Source: Micromonospora sp. MP36 (GTDB lineage: Bacteria > Actinomycetota > Actinomycetes > Mycobacteriales > Micromonosporaceae). Taken from it: a DNA stretch of 64,000 bases. Both the position numbers and the translations under genes were made by a program. Below, in pieces: positions 17,632-25,714 of the stretch. Under the pieces are notes generated by a model. It was not told the DNA's origin, ran no database searches, and saw nothing but the letters and a program-made list of their open reading frames with translations. Position 1 is the first letter of the stretch; each line of letters starts with the position of its first letter. Location: NCBI RefSeq assembly GCF_008119785.1, contig NZ_VSFA01000035.1, positions 1 through 64,000 on the forward strand, in the 5' to 3' direction.

Positions 17632-18444
17632 TCAGGCCTCGGTGAGCTGGCCGCGTAGCTTGGTCAACGCACGGGCGAGCAGCCGGGAGACGTGCATCTG
17701 GGACACCCCGACCCGGGCGGCGATCTCGCTCTGGGTCAGGTTGCCGTAGAAGCGGAGGGTGAGGATCCGCTGCTCCCGCTCGTCGAGTGTGGCCAGCGCC
17801 GGCCCGAGCGAGGCGCGCAACTCGGCCAGCTCGTACTCGCCGTCCTCGGTGCCGAGGGTGTCGCCCAGCTCGGTGGCGCTGTCACTGTCGCCGATGGGGG
17901 TCGACAGCGACACGGCGTTGTAGGCGCGAGCCCCTTCCAGGCCCTCGAGGACCTCTTCCTCGGTGAGGTCGAGGTGGGCGGCGATGTCGGCGACCGTGGG
18001 GGCCCGGTTGAGGGTCTGGGTGAGGGTGCCGTTCGCCTCGGAGATGCGCAGCCGCAGCTCCTGCAGTCGGCGGGGCACCCGGATGTTCCAGGTGCGGTCG
18101 CGGAAGTGCCGCTTGATCTCGCCGAGGATGGTCGGGATGGCGAACCCCGCGAAGTCGACGCCGCGCGAGGCGTCGAACCGGTCCACCGCCTTGATCAGGC
18201 CGAGGGCCGCCGTCTGGGCCAGATCCCCGGTGGGCTCACCCCGGCCGCTGTAGCGGGCCGCGAGGTGGTTGGCCAGCGGCAGCCACGCCTCGATGACCTG
18301 GTTGCGCAGAGCCTGCCGGTCCGGGTGCTCCGCGGGCAGCGCGGCAAGGGCGGCAATCAGCTCGCTGGCCCGCGTCTCCTCGCCGGTGGTGGCCGTGCGG
18401 TGCACGTCGGTTGTCGTCGTCGGCGCGATGGTCGTCGTAGTCAT
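17632..18444 (-). CDS. SigB/SigF/SigG-family RNA polymerase sigma factor
   Basis: A 270-aa alternative sigma factor. Region 2 includes GDLAQTAALGLIKAVDRFDASRG and FAGFAIPTILGEIKRHFRD. Region 3 is around RRLQELRLRISEANGTLTQ. Region 4 contains DEREQRILTLRFYGNLTQSEIAARVGVSQMHVSRLLARAL. This is the stress and development sigma group of Gram-positive bacteria, normally held by an anti-sigma kinase. No anti-sigma or anti-anti-sigma gene is beside it. The N-terminus is Thr-rich and variable. The start is ATG at 18444, behind AGGAAGGGCAGC. Confidence 0.93.
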   Translation of the reverse strand: MTTTTIAPTTTTDVHRTATTGEETRASELIAALAALPAEHPDRQALRNQVIEAWLPLANHLAARYSGRGEPTGDLAQTAALGLIKAVDRFDASRGVDFAGFAIPTILGEIKRHFRDRTWNIRVPRRLQELRLRISEANGTLTQTLNRAPTVADIAAHLDLTEEEVLEGLEGARAYNAVSLSTPIGDSDSATELGDTLGTEDGEYELAELRASLGPALATLDEREQRILTLRFYGNLTQSEIAARVGVSQMHVSRLLARALTKLRGQLTEA

Positions 18445-18498
18445 GCTGCCCTTCCTGTCCTGGGGAGACGGCGCCTCCCAGCACCGGTCGTGCCAGTC

Positions 18499-18528
18499 AC
18501 CCTAGACCAAAGGCTGGCCACCAATCAA
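18499..18528 (-). promoter_or_regulatory. Housekeeping-type promoter of the sigma factor gene
   Basis: On the minus strand TTGATT (18523-18528) and TAGGGT (18499-18504) are 18 nt apart, giving a transcript with a leader of about 50 nt. I do not see the GTTT-N14-GGGTAT signature of SigB/SigF autoregulation, so this copy is probably not self-driven. The rest of 18445-18709 holds nothing obvious. Confidence 0.5.
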
Positions 18529-18709
18529 CCGAACGGACGATGGACAAAGCGCCCAACGGTGTACAAATACTGCCCAGAGCCCCGGGTAACGGGAGTGGCG
18601 CGCGCCACCGGACGGCCCCGCGAAGAGGCGCCACGACCAGCACCGGCGGGACCGCGCCGCGTGGACCAGCGCAGGTCGACCGCCAGTGCGGGTGGCCGCA
18701 AGCCACTGG

Positions 18710-18832
18710 TCAGCCCTGGCGGGCCTTCTGCCGCGGATCCGCCTTGTTGAGCACGAAGACCTTGCCCCGCCGGCGCACCACGATCGAGTTCATCTTCCGC
18801 TTCAGTCCACGGAGGGAGCTTCGGACCTTCAT
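18710..18832 (-). CDS. rpmJ: Ribosomal protein bL36, zinc-free (C-minus) paralogue
   Basis: A 40-aa protein beginning MKVRSSLRGLKRKMN and ending NKADPRQKARQG, clearly bL36. The zinc-ribbon Cys and His residues of the ordinary form are absent, so this is the C-minus paralogue. Bacteria use this form to free zinc during starvation, usually under Zur. I see no Zur-type box upstream. The start is ATG at 18832 with only a weak ribosome site. A zinc-binding copy would be expected elsewhere, in the ribosomal protein operon. Confidence 0.93.
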   Translation of the reverse strand: MKVRSSLRGLKRKMNSIVVRRRGKVFVLNKADPRQKARQG

Positions 18833-19008
18833 TCCGGTTCACCCCATTCCTGCTGGATTCTCGGCTGTCCGGATCGCGTACCCGACGCCGGCGCGGTCAT
18901 GCGGGAGGGGCTGGTGGCCGGGACGGCCGTTGGACGCCGGCGTCCAGCGGCCGTCGCGCTGTCCGGCAGCGGGTGAAGGAAGTCGATTGGCCGGTGCCAC
19001 CGGTGTGG

Positions 19009-19890
19009 CTAGCGGGAGACGCGCCGGCGCACCTCGTCGAGCATCCCGTCGACGGAGCCGGCCGGGTCGGTCACCGGGAACTGCACCGCGCGTACCACCG
19101 ACTCCGGGTCGATCAGCAGCGTCAGCCGCTTGAACCGCTGCACCCCACCCGCTCGGAAGGTGGGCAGCAGCAGACCGGCGCCGAGCCGACCGTCCTCGTC
19201 GGACAGCAGCGGGTACGGCAGGCGGGCGTGCTCGGCGAAGGCGCGGAGCTGGTCGGGCCGCTGGGTGCTCGCGCCGCGCACCTCGGCGCCGGCGGCGTGG
19301 AAGAGCTCGTGCCGGTCGGCGTACGTCCGGGACTCGAGGGTGCACCCGACGGCGCCGGGGATCTCCCCCCAGGCCGGCGGGAGGCCCTGGGCCCCCGGCG
19401 CGAACGCCCCCGGAAACAGGTAGAGGACGGTCCACCGGCCAGGCGGGGCGGGCGGCTCCTCCCCGCCGTCGTGCCGGCGCAACGTCATGTCCGGTACGCG
19501 GCGGCCGACCAGCCGGTGCACCCGGCGCGCCTCTGCGGAGTCGGCCGCCGCGATGGCGGTGAGCCCGCCGTCGCCCATCACGTGCCGGGTCCCCCAGTCC
19601 TGCAGGGCGACCAGCACCGGCAGCAGCGCCTCGCCCTTGCCGGTCAGCAGGTAGTCGTGGCGCGGCGGGTGGGCCGAGTACGGCCGGCGGTGCAGCACCC
19701 CCTGCTCGACCAGGCCGCCGAGCCGCTCCGTGAGCGCCCGCCGGCTGACCCCCAGCTCCCGCTGCAACGCGTCGAACCGGGTGGTGCCGCCGGCGACCTC
19801 GCGGACGATCAGGAAGGTCCACCAGTCGCCGAGCACGCCCAGGGCCTGGGCGATGCCGCAGTCGGCGTCGCCGAGATCCGCGCGCCTCAC
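19009..19890 (-). CDS. HxlR-type regulator fused to a peroxiredoxin-like domain
   Basis: A 293-aa fusion. Residues 1-105 are an HxlR winged helix (CGIAQALGVLGDWWTFLIVRE, then GVSRRALTERLGGLVEQGVLHR), with the family's conserved N-terminal Cys at position 11. Residues about 130-293 are a thioredoxin-fold peroxiredoxin (WTVLYLFPGAF; GCTLESRTYADRHELF; PYPLLSDEDGRL; FLIDPE-like TLLIDPESVV). The likely peroxidatic Cys183 is in VGCT. In this protein about 16 extra residues separate the FPGAF turn from that Cys. The start is GTG at 19890, with GGGAGG 7 nt upstream. The design suggests a redox sensor. It is divergent from an MFS gene across an operator. Confidence 0.85.
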   Translation of the reverse strand: MRRADLGDADCGIAQALGVLGDWWTFLIVREVAGGTTRFDALQRELGVSRRALTERLGGLVEQGVLHRRPYSAHPPRHDYLLTGKGEALLPVLVALQDWGTRHVMGDGGLTAIAAADSAEARRVHRLVGRRVPDMTLRRHDGGEEPPAPPGRWTVLYLFPGAFAPGAQGLPPAWGEIPGAVGCTLESRTYADRHELFHAAGAEVRGASTQRPDQLRAFAEHARLPYPLLSDEDGRLGAGLLLPTFRAGGVQRFKRLTLLIDPESVVRAVQFPVTDPAGSVDGMLDEVRRRVSR

Positions 19891-19920
19891 ATCCCCACCT
19901 CCCGCTCGACCGGCCGACTC

Positions 19921-19951
19921 GACTATAGTCCGTTCCAGATTGGAACTCACT
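19921..19951. promoter_or_regulatory. HxlR operator and divergent promoter
   Basis: Perfect arms GTTCCA (19932-19937) and TGGAAC (19941-19946) flank GAT. The symmetry extends outward to AGT (19927-19929) and ACT (19949-19951). The symmetric hexamer TATAGT/ACTATA next to it (19923-19928) can act as the -10 element of the HxlR gene. The site sits between the fusion regulator and the MFS gene, so binding would control both. Confidence 0.72.
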
Positions 19952-19975
19952 GGGCTCGGATCGGGGGTTGACGGC

Positions 19976-21244
19976 ATGTCCGTCGGGCAGGGGGCCAGGC
20001 CCGGCGTGTTCTGGCGCTGGTGGGCGGCCGGCACGACCAGCTCGGTGGGGTCGGCGGTCGGGGCGGTCGCGCTGCCCTTGACCGCGCTCACCGTGCTGGA
20101 CGCGTCCCCGTTCGAGATGGGGCTGATCGCCGCGGCGAGCTACGTCGCCTGGCTGGTCATCGGGCTGCCCGCCGGCGTGATCGTGCAGCGGCTGCCGCTG
20201 CGCGGCGCGCAGGTGGGCGCCGACCTGGCCCGGGCACTCGCGGTCGTCTCCATCCCGCTCGCCTGGTGGTGGGACCTGCTGACCGTCGCCCAGCTGGTGA
20301 TCGTGGCGCTGGTGGTCAGCTTCGCCAACGTGCTCTTCGACGTCGCCAACGCCACCTTCCTGCCCGCCATCGTCTCGCGGGAGCAGCTGCACGCCCGCAA
20401 CAGCCTCACCTCGGCCACCCACGCCGGCACCCAGCTCAGCGGGCCGTCCCTCGGCGGCCTGGCGGTGCAGGCGCTCGGCGCGGTGCCGGCCGTGCTCGTC
20501 GACGCGGCCAGTTACCTGGTCTCCGCCGCGCTGCTGTGGTCCCTGCCCGCCCGCCGCGGCGACGCCCCGGACCACCGGCCGCCGGTGCGCACCATGATCG
20601 GCGAGGGCTGGCGGTACGTAACCCGCCATCCGATCATGGGGCCGACCATGTGGACCGCCACCGCGGTGAACTTCGTCTGCGGCGCCCAGCTGGCGGTCTA
20701 CCCGCTCTACCTGGTCCGGGAGCTGCACGCCCCGGCCGCCCTGGTCGGTGTGCTGCTCGCGGTCGAAGGGATCGGGTCGCTGGTCGGTGCCACCCTGACC
20801 CCGTGGATCACGAAGCGGTGGGGCACGGCCCGGTCCCTGGTGGTCGCCTGCCTGATCGGGGTCGGCGGCGCGTTCCTGGTGCCGATCGGCGCCGGCTGGC
20901 CGGCGTACCTGGCGTTCGCCGCCGGCAACGTGTTCTTCGCCGGCGGCGTGGTGGTGCTCAGCGTGACCACCCGCACCTACCGGCAGACCGCCAGCCCGCC
21001 GGACCTGCTCTCCCGGGTGATGGCCACGGTCCGCTTCGTCTCCTGGGGCGCCATCCCCGTCGGCGGGGTGGTCGCCGGCGCGCTGGCCGGCCTCGCCGGG
21101 GCGCGACCGACGCTCCTCGTGTTCGCCGCGGCGACCGTGCTGGCGCCCCTGGCCCTGCTCCTGTCCCCCGTACGCGGGCTGCGCGACCTCGCCGACCTGG
21201 GGGTCGACGACCCGACCGAGCGGCCGACAGTCCCGGTCGGCTGA
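19976..21244 (+). CDS. MFS transporter (EntS/tetracycline-exporter-like)
   Basis: A 422-aa major facilitator with about 12 transmembrane segments. It begins GVFWRWWAAGTTSSVGSAVGAVALPLTALTVL and has the MFS_3-type LFDVANATFLPAIVSREQLHARNSLTSATH region. It is probably an efflux pump for a small molecule. The start is ATG at 19976. It is divergent from the HxlR-peroxiredoxin gene and shares its operator, so it is probably induced by the redox or chemical signal that regulator senses. Confidence 0.88.
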   Translation: MSVGQGARPGVFWRWWAAGTTSSVGSAVGAVALPLTALTVLDASPFEMGLIAAASYVAWLVIGLPAGVIVQRLPLRGAQVGADLARALAVVSIPLAWWWDLLTVAQLVIVALVVSFANVLFDVANATFLPAIVSREQLHARNSLTSATHAGTQLSGPSLGGLAVQALGAVPAVLVDAASYLVSAALLWSLPARRGDAPDHRPPVRTMIGEGWRYVTRHPIMGPTMWTATAVNFVCGAQLAVYPLYLVRELHAPAALVGVLLAVEGIGSLVGATLTPWITKRWGTARSLVVACLIGVGGAFLVPIGAGWPAYLAFAAGNVFFAGGVVVLSVTTRTYRQTASPPDLLSRVMATVRFVSWGAIPVGGVVAGALAGLAGARPTLLVFAAATVLAPLALLLSPVRGLRDLADLGVDDPTERPTVPVG

Positions 21245-21283
21245 CCGCCGCCCACCGGCGGCTTCCATCGGGCGGCACCGCCG

Positions 21284-22396
21284 TCACCGCCGCACGGCGG
21301 CCAGGACCCGGGCGAGGCCGTTGCGGGTCGCCAGGCCAAGCCGGGTACGCGGTACCAGCAGCGCGGCGGAGTACCGGGCCGCCCGCCGCTTCGGCTCTGT
21401 ACGCCGCCGGTGCCCCGCCTCGTACGAGCGGAACGCCGACAGGTGGTCGGCGGCGGCGAGCGCCTCGGCGAGAGCATGCGCGCCGGCGATGGCGAGACTG
21501 GAGCCGTCGCCGAACAGCGACACGCACGAGGCGGCGTCGCCGACGAGCACGATCCGGCCCCGCGACCAGCGGGGCAGGTGCACCCGGCTCACGCTGTCGA
21601 AGTAGAGGTCGTCGGCGGACCGCACCCGGTCGAGCAGTTCCGGCACCCGCCAGCCCACGTCGCCCTGGTACGCCCCGAGGACGAGCCGCTTGTGCTGGGC
21701 GAGGTCCCGGTGGTCGAAGCAGTCGACCATCGGGCCACGGAAGATGAGGGCGGCGAGGGCGCAGCCCCGGGCCGGGTGCACGGACGCCAGCCGGCCCGGG
21801 GTGTTGTACAGCAGCACGTCGTACGGGTCGTCGGCGGGCCCACCGAGCGGCAGGGTGGCCACCCACACACCGAGGTGCCGCACGTGCGCTGACTCCGGCC
21901 CGAAGGCGAGGCGGCGCACCGCCGAATGCAGGCCGTCCGCCCCGACGACCAGGTCGAACCGGCCGGGCGCACCGCGGGCGAAGGTGACGTCGACACCGGC
22001 GGGATCCTCGGCCAGCCCGGTGATGCTGTCGCCGTAGCGGAACTCGGCCTGGTCGGCGGCGGCCTGGTGCAGGATCGCGGCGAGATCGGCGCGGGGGATC
22101 TCCAGCTCGGTGCTGTGCGGGGCGCGGGTGGCGGCCATCGGCACCCGGGCGACGGTCGCCCCGGCGGCGTCGACCAGCCGTACGCCGGTCACCGGGGTGG
22201 CGGCCGAGCGCAGCACGTCCCGCAGGCCCATCGCCTCGACCACCGGGAGCGCGGGGCCGCGCACGTCGACCGGGGCGCCGCTGGACCGCTGCCCCGCGGC
22301 GCGCTCGACGACCGTGGGCCGGAAGCCGTGCCGGGCCAGCCACCAGGCGAGGGTGTTGCCGGCGATGCCGGCCCCGGAGATGAGCACGGTCCGCAC
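21284..22396 (-). CDS. FAD-dependent aromatic-type monooxygenase
   Basis: A 370-aa class A flavoprotein monooxygenase. The dinucleotide-binding GAGIAGNTLAWWLARHG starts at residue 8, DLVVGADGLHSAVR is the second FAD/NADPH motif, and GRIVLVGDAAS the third. It resembles TetX/PHBH-like enzymes that hydroxylate aromatic or polyketide substrates. I choose GTG 22396 because it follows TAGCCT by 7 nt (leaderless) and places the Rossmann fold at the N-terminus. It is divergent from the membrane-protein gene, with a strong dyad between them. Confidence 0.88.
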   Translation of the reverse strand: MRTVLISGAGIAGNTLAWWLARHGFRPTVVERAAGQRSSGAPVDVRGPALPVVEAMGLRDVLRSAATPVTGVRLVDAAGATVARVPMAATRAPHSTELEIPRADLAAILHQAAADQAEFRYGDSITGLAEDPAGVDVTFARGAPGRFDLVVGADGLHSAVRRLAFGPESAHVRHLGVWVATLPLGGPADDPYDVLLYNTPGRLASVHPARGCALAALIFRGPMVDCFDHRDLAQHKRLVLGAYQGDVGWRVPELLDRVRSADDLYFDSVSRVHLPRWSRGRIVLVGDAASCVSLFGDGSSLAIAGAHALAEALAAADHLSAFRSYEAGHRRRTEPKRRAARYSAALLVPRTRLGLATRNGLARVLAAVRR

Positions 22397-22478
22397 GACC
22401 CCGAGGCTAGTCCAGGCCTCCCGTCCGGCCGCCCGTCGCAGCAACCGCCGCACCGCCGCGCGTTTCCCTGCAGCTCTC

Positions 22479-22508
22479 TTGACACCAAAAGCTAATAGCA
22501 TTAGCTTT
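22479..22508 (+). promoter_or_regulatory. Strong promoter overlapped by a perfect 9-3-9 inverted repeat
   Basis: TTGACA (22479-22484) and TAGCTT (22502-22507) are 17 nt apart. Covering the spacer and the -10 element, AAAGCTAAT (22488-22496) and ATTAGCTTT (22500-22508) are exact inverted arms around AGC. A further half-site ATTAGCTAGG begins at 22521. This is a textbook repressor operator. No TetR, MarR or other regulator gene is adjacent, so the regulator is elsewhere. Confidence 0.75.
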
Positions 22509-22598
22509 CTGGCTACAGCAATTAGCTAGGTCCGCTGGGGCCTCAGTGGGATTCCTCCCATCCCTGCCCCGCCCCCTCAACGAGTCAAGGAGCCTCCG

Positions 22599-23234
22599 AT
22601 CAGCCGGGTCCGAGTCGGTGCGGCCGCCCTCGCCGCCGCAGCCTTCATGTTCGTCCTCTACCCCGCCCTCCGCCCCTGGCACGACGAGTCCACCGCAGCC
22701 GGCGCCCTCGCCGCGATGTCCGCCGACACCTGGGTGCCCGCGCACACATTCGCCATGATCGGTATCATCCTGGTGCCGCTCGGCCTGCTGGCCCTCGCCC
22801 AGGCCGTCACCGGCACCCCGGCCGGCCGCACCGCCATCACCGCCTTCGTCACCAGCGCCGTCGGCAGCGGCCTGGTCCTGCCCTACTACGGCGCTGAGGC
22901 GTTCGGCCTGCACGCGATCGCGACCCAGGCCGTGTCCAACCCGCAGATCGACATCCTCGCCATGGCCGACCACGTACGGTTCGATCCGGTGGCGGGCACC
23001 AGCTTCCTGGCGGGCCTGCTGGCGCTCGGCATCGGCGCCGCCCTCGCCGCAGTGGCGGTCTGGCGCAGCAGCCTGATGCCCAAACTCAGCGCGGCGCCGT
23101 TCGCCCTCGGCTTCCTCACCTTCCTGCCACAGTTCTTCACCCCAGCGGCCATCCGCATCGGGCACGGCGCGCTGGTCGGCGCCGGACTGCTCTGGCTCGC
23201 CGCAGCGCTGTGGCGGACGGGCTCCACGCGCTGA
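22599..23234 (+). CDS. Multipass membrane protein of unknown function, probable ATC start
   Basis: A 211-aa protein with about five or six hydrophobic segments (VRVGAAALAAAAFMFVLY; FAMIGIILVPLGLLALAQAV; FLAGLLALGIGAALAAVAVW; IGHGALVGAGLLWLAAALW). The ideal ribosome site AAGGAG (22587-22592) is followed after 6 nt by ATC AGC CGG. The next in-frame ATG (22647) lies inside the first transmembrane helix and has no ribosome site. ATC 22599 is therefore the probable start. I do not recognise the family. Expression is controlled by the promoter and operator at 22479-22508. Confidence 0.7.
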   Translation: MSRVRVGAAALAAAAFMFVLYPALRPWHDESTAAGALAAMSADTWVPAHTFAMIGIILVPLGLLALAQAVTGTPAGRTAITAFVTSAVGSGLVLPYYGAEAFGLHAIATQAVSNPQIDILAMADHVRFDPVAGTSFLAGLLALGIGAALAAVAVWRSSLMPKLSAAPFALGFLTFLPQFFTPAAIRIGHGALVGAGLLWLAAALWRTGSTR

Positions 23235-23254
23235 CCGACTGTCCGACCCGGCCG

Positions 23255-23280
23255 GTCCCGCCAACGTGGCGTGGCGGGAC
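23255..23280. terminator. Hairpin between convergent genes
   Basis: GTCCCGCC (23255-23262) pairs with GGCGGGAC (23273-23280) around a 10-nt loop. It lies in the 48-nt gap between the membrane-protein gene and the DUF4037 gene. Confidence 0.5.
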
Positions 23281-23282
23281 GG

Positions 23283-24356
23283 TCAGTCCGACCGAACGGC
23301 GGCGGCGACCCGGCGGACCCGCTCCGCGTGGGTGAGCACGGCGACGTTGTCGACGTACTGGTCCACCGCGCCGACCGGCGGGCAGGCCCGCAGCTCCGGG
23401 TCGGTGACGGCGGCCCGCAGCGCGGCGACGAACCGGTCCGCGTCCAGGACCAGGAACGGGCGGTGGTGGAACTGCCGCACGGTCGGGTCGACCGGGGCGG
23501 CCAGCCCGGTGTCGTTGGTCCAGGCGGCAACGGTCTCCAGCGCCCGGACCAGCCCGGCCTGTCGCTCCGGCCAGCCGCCCGGCCCGAGAGCGGCGGCCAG
23601 CGCGTCCAGCACGGGAGCCGCCGGCGGCAGCGCGGCGAAGACGGTGCCGAGCCACTTCGCGTACGGGGGCCAGCGACGGTGCAGCAGCAGGCCGAGGCGC
23701 ATCAGGTCCCGGGCCAGCCCGCCGGTCACCACCCGGCTGCCCAGCTCGTCGCCGACCTCGGCGCACCGGCCGGCCAGGTGCTCGGCCTGGCCGATCCGGT
23801 GCCAGCCGGCCGCCAGCACGTACCGCCAGACGTCGTCCGGATACCAGGCGAGACGAGCGCGGGCCGAGGTGAGCGCCCCGTCGAGCCCGTCGTGAAAGAC
23901 CGCCCCGCCGGTCAGCTCGGCCAGCCGCTGAGTGGGCACGGCCAGCCAGTCCGCCACCGCCAACCCGGCGCGCGGGTCGCAGCCCAGCCGCCCGCACAGC
24001 CACCCGCCCAGCTCGTCGACGGTCACCCCGTGCCGGTCGCCATCGGCCCGTACCACGCCGAGCCGGACGTCCGGGCCGCCGGCGAACCGGGTCGGCCAGC
24101 CGAGGAACTCCGCCGGCAGCTCCGCGTCCAACACCGCCAGCACGGGCGCGACGTCGGCGGGATCGGCGACGAAGAGCTGCGTACGCGGCCCCCAGTCGTG
24201 GTCGGTGGAGCGCGGGGTGTCCAGCCCAAGCAGCTCCGAGCCGCCGTCGAGCAGCCCGGCGGCGTACCGGAGGCCGGGCAGGCGGCGGGCCACCAGCGGG
24301 GCGATCACCTCGTCGTGGAAGAGCCGGCAGAGCGTCAGTCCGGGTACGAACGCCAT
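23283..24356 (-). CDS. DUF4037 domain protein (nucleotidyltransferase-like)
   Basis: A 357-aa protein. The N-terminal part has the nucleotidyltransferase-like signature of DUF4037 (RYAAGLLDGGSELLGLD, then STDHDWGPRTQLFV). Its G-S and D-x-D residues suit metal and nucleotide binding. The central DUF4037 region includes WYPDDVWRYVLAAGWHRIGQAEHLAGR. Target unknown; the fold is related to aminoglycoside and minimal nucleotidyltransferases. The start is ATG at 24356. The gene stands alone and converges on the membrane-protein gene. Confidence 0.83.
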   Translation of the reverse strand: MAFVPGLTLCRLFHDEVIAPLVARRLPGLRYAAGLLDGGSELLGLDTPRSTDHDWGPRTQLFVADPADVAPVLAVLDAELPAEFLGWPTRFAGGPDVRLGVVRADGDRHGVTVDELGGWLCGRLGCDPRAGLAVADWLAVPTQRLAELTGGAVFHDGLDGALTSARARLAWYPDDVWRYVLAAGWHRIGQAEHLAGRCAEVGDELGSRVVTGGLARDLMRLGLLLHRRWPPYAKWLGTVFAALPPAAPVLDALAAALGPGGWPERQAGLVRALETVAAWTNDTGLAAPVDPTVRQFHHRPFLVLDADRFVAALRAAVTDPELRACPPVGAVDQYVDNVAVLTHAERVRRVAAAVRSD

Positions 24357-24459
24357 GCCGTCAGTCTGCCGGTCCGGCACCGGGCCACCCAGCGGTTATC
24401 GGTCCACCGGCCGCGGTGTGCCGATAGCCTGGGCGAAAGACGTGCAGGGGGGCGGCGCG

Positions 24460-24678
24460 GTGTCGGAGAGCGGTCGAACGGCCGTACGGCGTCGCCGGCT
24501 GTTGTGGGCCGGCGTCCTCGCCGTGGTCGGGCTGGCGCTGCTCCTGGTCGGCCTGATCGTCGCCAACGGGACCCTGGCCTGGGTCGAGGTGGCGCTGGCG
24601 ATCGTCCTGCTGGTCGCGAGCTACGCGCTGCAACGGCTGGCCCGCCGGGAGACCCTGTACCGCCACGACGGCGGCTGA
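24460..24678 (+). CDS. Small two-helix membrane protein
   Basis: A 72-aa protein with a basic N-terminus (RTAVRRRR), two transmembrane helices (LLWAGVLAVVGLALLLVGLIV and VEVALAIVLLVASYAL) and a basic, His-containing tail. The start is GTG at 24460, with AGGGGGG 7 nt upstream; an in-frame GTG at 24442 is less likely. Function unknown. It lies between the DUF4037 and exonuclease genes. Confidence 0.65.
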   Translation: MSESGRTAVRRRRLLWAGVLAVVGLALLLVGLIVANGTLAWVEVALAIVLLVASYALQRLARRETLYRHDGG

Positions 24679-24735
24679 CGTCAGGGCACGATCACCGTCC
24701 CCCACCTCGTCACACCGCTGTGCCAATCTGGTGGC

Positions 24736-25656
24736 GTGGCACACCAACCCCCGATCCTGCTGATCGACTCCCCCAGCCTCTACTTCCGCGCCTACTTCGG
24801 CATCCCCGAGTCCGCCGCGAAGACGGACGACGGCCAGCCGGTCAACGCCGTCCGCGGCTTCCTCGACATGCTCGCCCAGCTGGTCCGCACCCGCCGCCCC
24901 GACCGCATGGTCTGCGCGCTGGATCATGACTGGCGCCCGGCGTGGCGGGTGGAGCTGCTGCCGTCGTACAAGGCGCACCGGGTCGCGCCGGAGGGCGGCG
25001 AGGTGGTGCCGGACACCCTCTCCCCGCAGGTGCCGATGATCCTGGAGGTGCTCGACGCGTTCGGCATCACCGCCGTCGGCGCCACCGGCTACGAGGCCGA
25101 CGACGTGCTCGGCACCCTGTCGGTGACCCAGCCCGGCCCGGCGGAGGTGGTCTCCGGCGACCGGGACCTGTTCCAGCTCGTCGACGACGCCCGCCAGGTG
25201 CGGCTGCTCTACATCGGGCGGGGCGTGGCCAAGCTGGACGACTGCGACGACGCCGCCGTCCGCGCCCGCTACGGCGTCCCCGCCGACCGCTACGCCGACT
25301 TCGCCGCCCTGCGCGGTGACCCGAGCGACGGGCTGCCCGGGGTGCCCGGGGTCGGCGAGAAGACGGCCGCCCGGCTGATCGAGCGATACGGCGGGCTGCC
25401 CGGCATCCTCGCCGCGCTGGACGACGGCGAGTCCGGCTTCGCCCCCGGCCTGCGCACCAAGCTGGCGGCGGCCCGTGACTACCTGGCCGTCGCGCCGAAG
25501 GTCGTCCAGGTCGCCACGGACGTGCCACTGCCGCAGCTGGCCACCGCGCTGCCGACCGCGCCCGCCGACCCGGACCGGCTGTTGGAGCTGGCGCAGCGGT
25601 GGAACCTCGCCGGCTCGTGCCGCCGCCTGGTGGACGCCCTCGCCGCCCGATCCTGA
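24736..25656 (+). CDS. 5'-3' exonuclease (Pol I N-terminal/FEN-like domain, stand-alone)
   Basis: A 306-aa nuclease of the flap-endonuclease family, lacking any polymerase domain. LLIDSPSLYFRAYFG begins the PIN-like domain, ATGYEADDVLG and VSGDRDLFQL carry acidic metal ligands, and LPGVPGVGEKTAARLIERYGG is the helix-3-turn-helix DNA-binding motif. It trims 5' flaps or RNA primers. The GTG at 24736 follows CAATCT by 6 nt, possibly leaderless. Its place beside helY, convergent with it, is the same as remembered for Rv2090 in Mycobacterium tuberculosis. Confidence 0.92.
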   Translation: MAHQPPILLIDSPSLYFRAYFGIPESAAKTDDGQPVNAVRGFLDMLAQLVRTRRPDRMVCALDHDWRPAWRVELLPSYKAHRVAPEGGEVVPDTLSPQVPMILEVLDAFGITAVGATGYEADDVLGTLSVTQPGPAEVVSGDRDLFQLVDDARQVRLLYIGRGVAKLDDCDDAAVRARYGVPADRYADFAALRGDPSDGLPGVPGVGEKTAARLIERYGGLPGILAALDDGESGFAPGLRTKLAAARDYLAVAPKVVQVATDVPLPQLATALPTAPADPDRLLELAQRWNLAGSCRRLVDALAARS

Positions 25657-25714
25657 CCTTCGGCGTCGCCCCCGGGGGCGCGGAGATCCGCCCGGACGGC
25701 CAGGGCCGCGACGA

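Noticed and set aside
18445..18709. SigB/SigF-type autoregulatory promoter upstream of the sigma gene
   Set aside because: No GTTT-N14-GGGTAT element found; a normal TTGATT/TAGGGT pair fits instead.
25666..25690. CGCCCCCGGGGGCG palindrome between the exonuclease and helY genes
   Set aside because: No real loop and low-complexity composition; could act as a terminator but not convincing.
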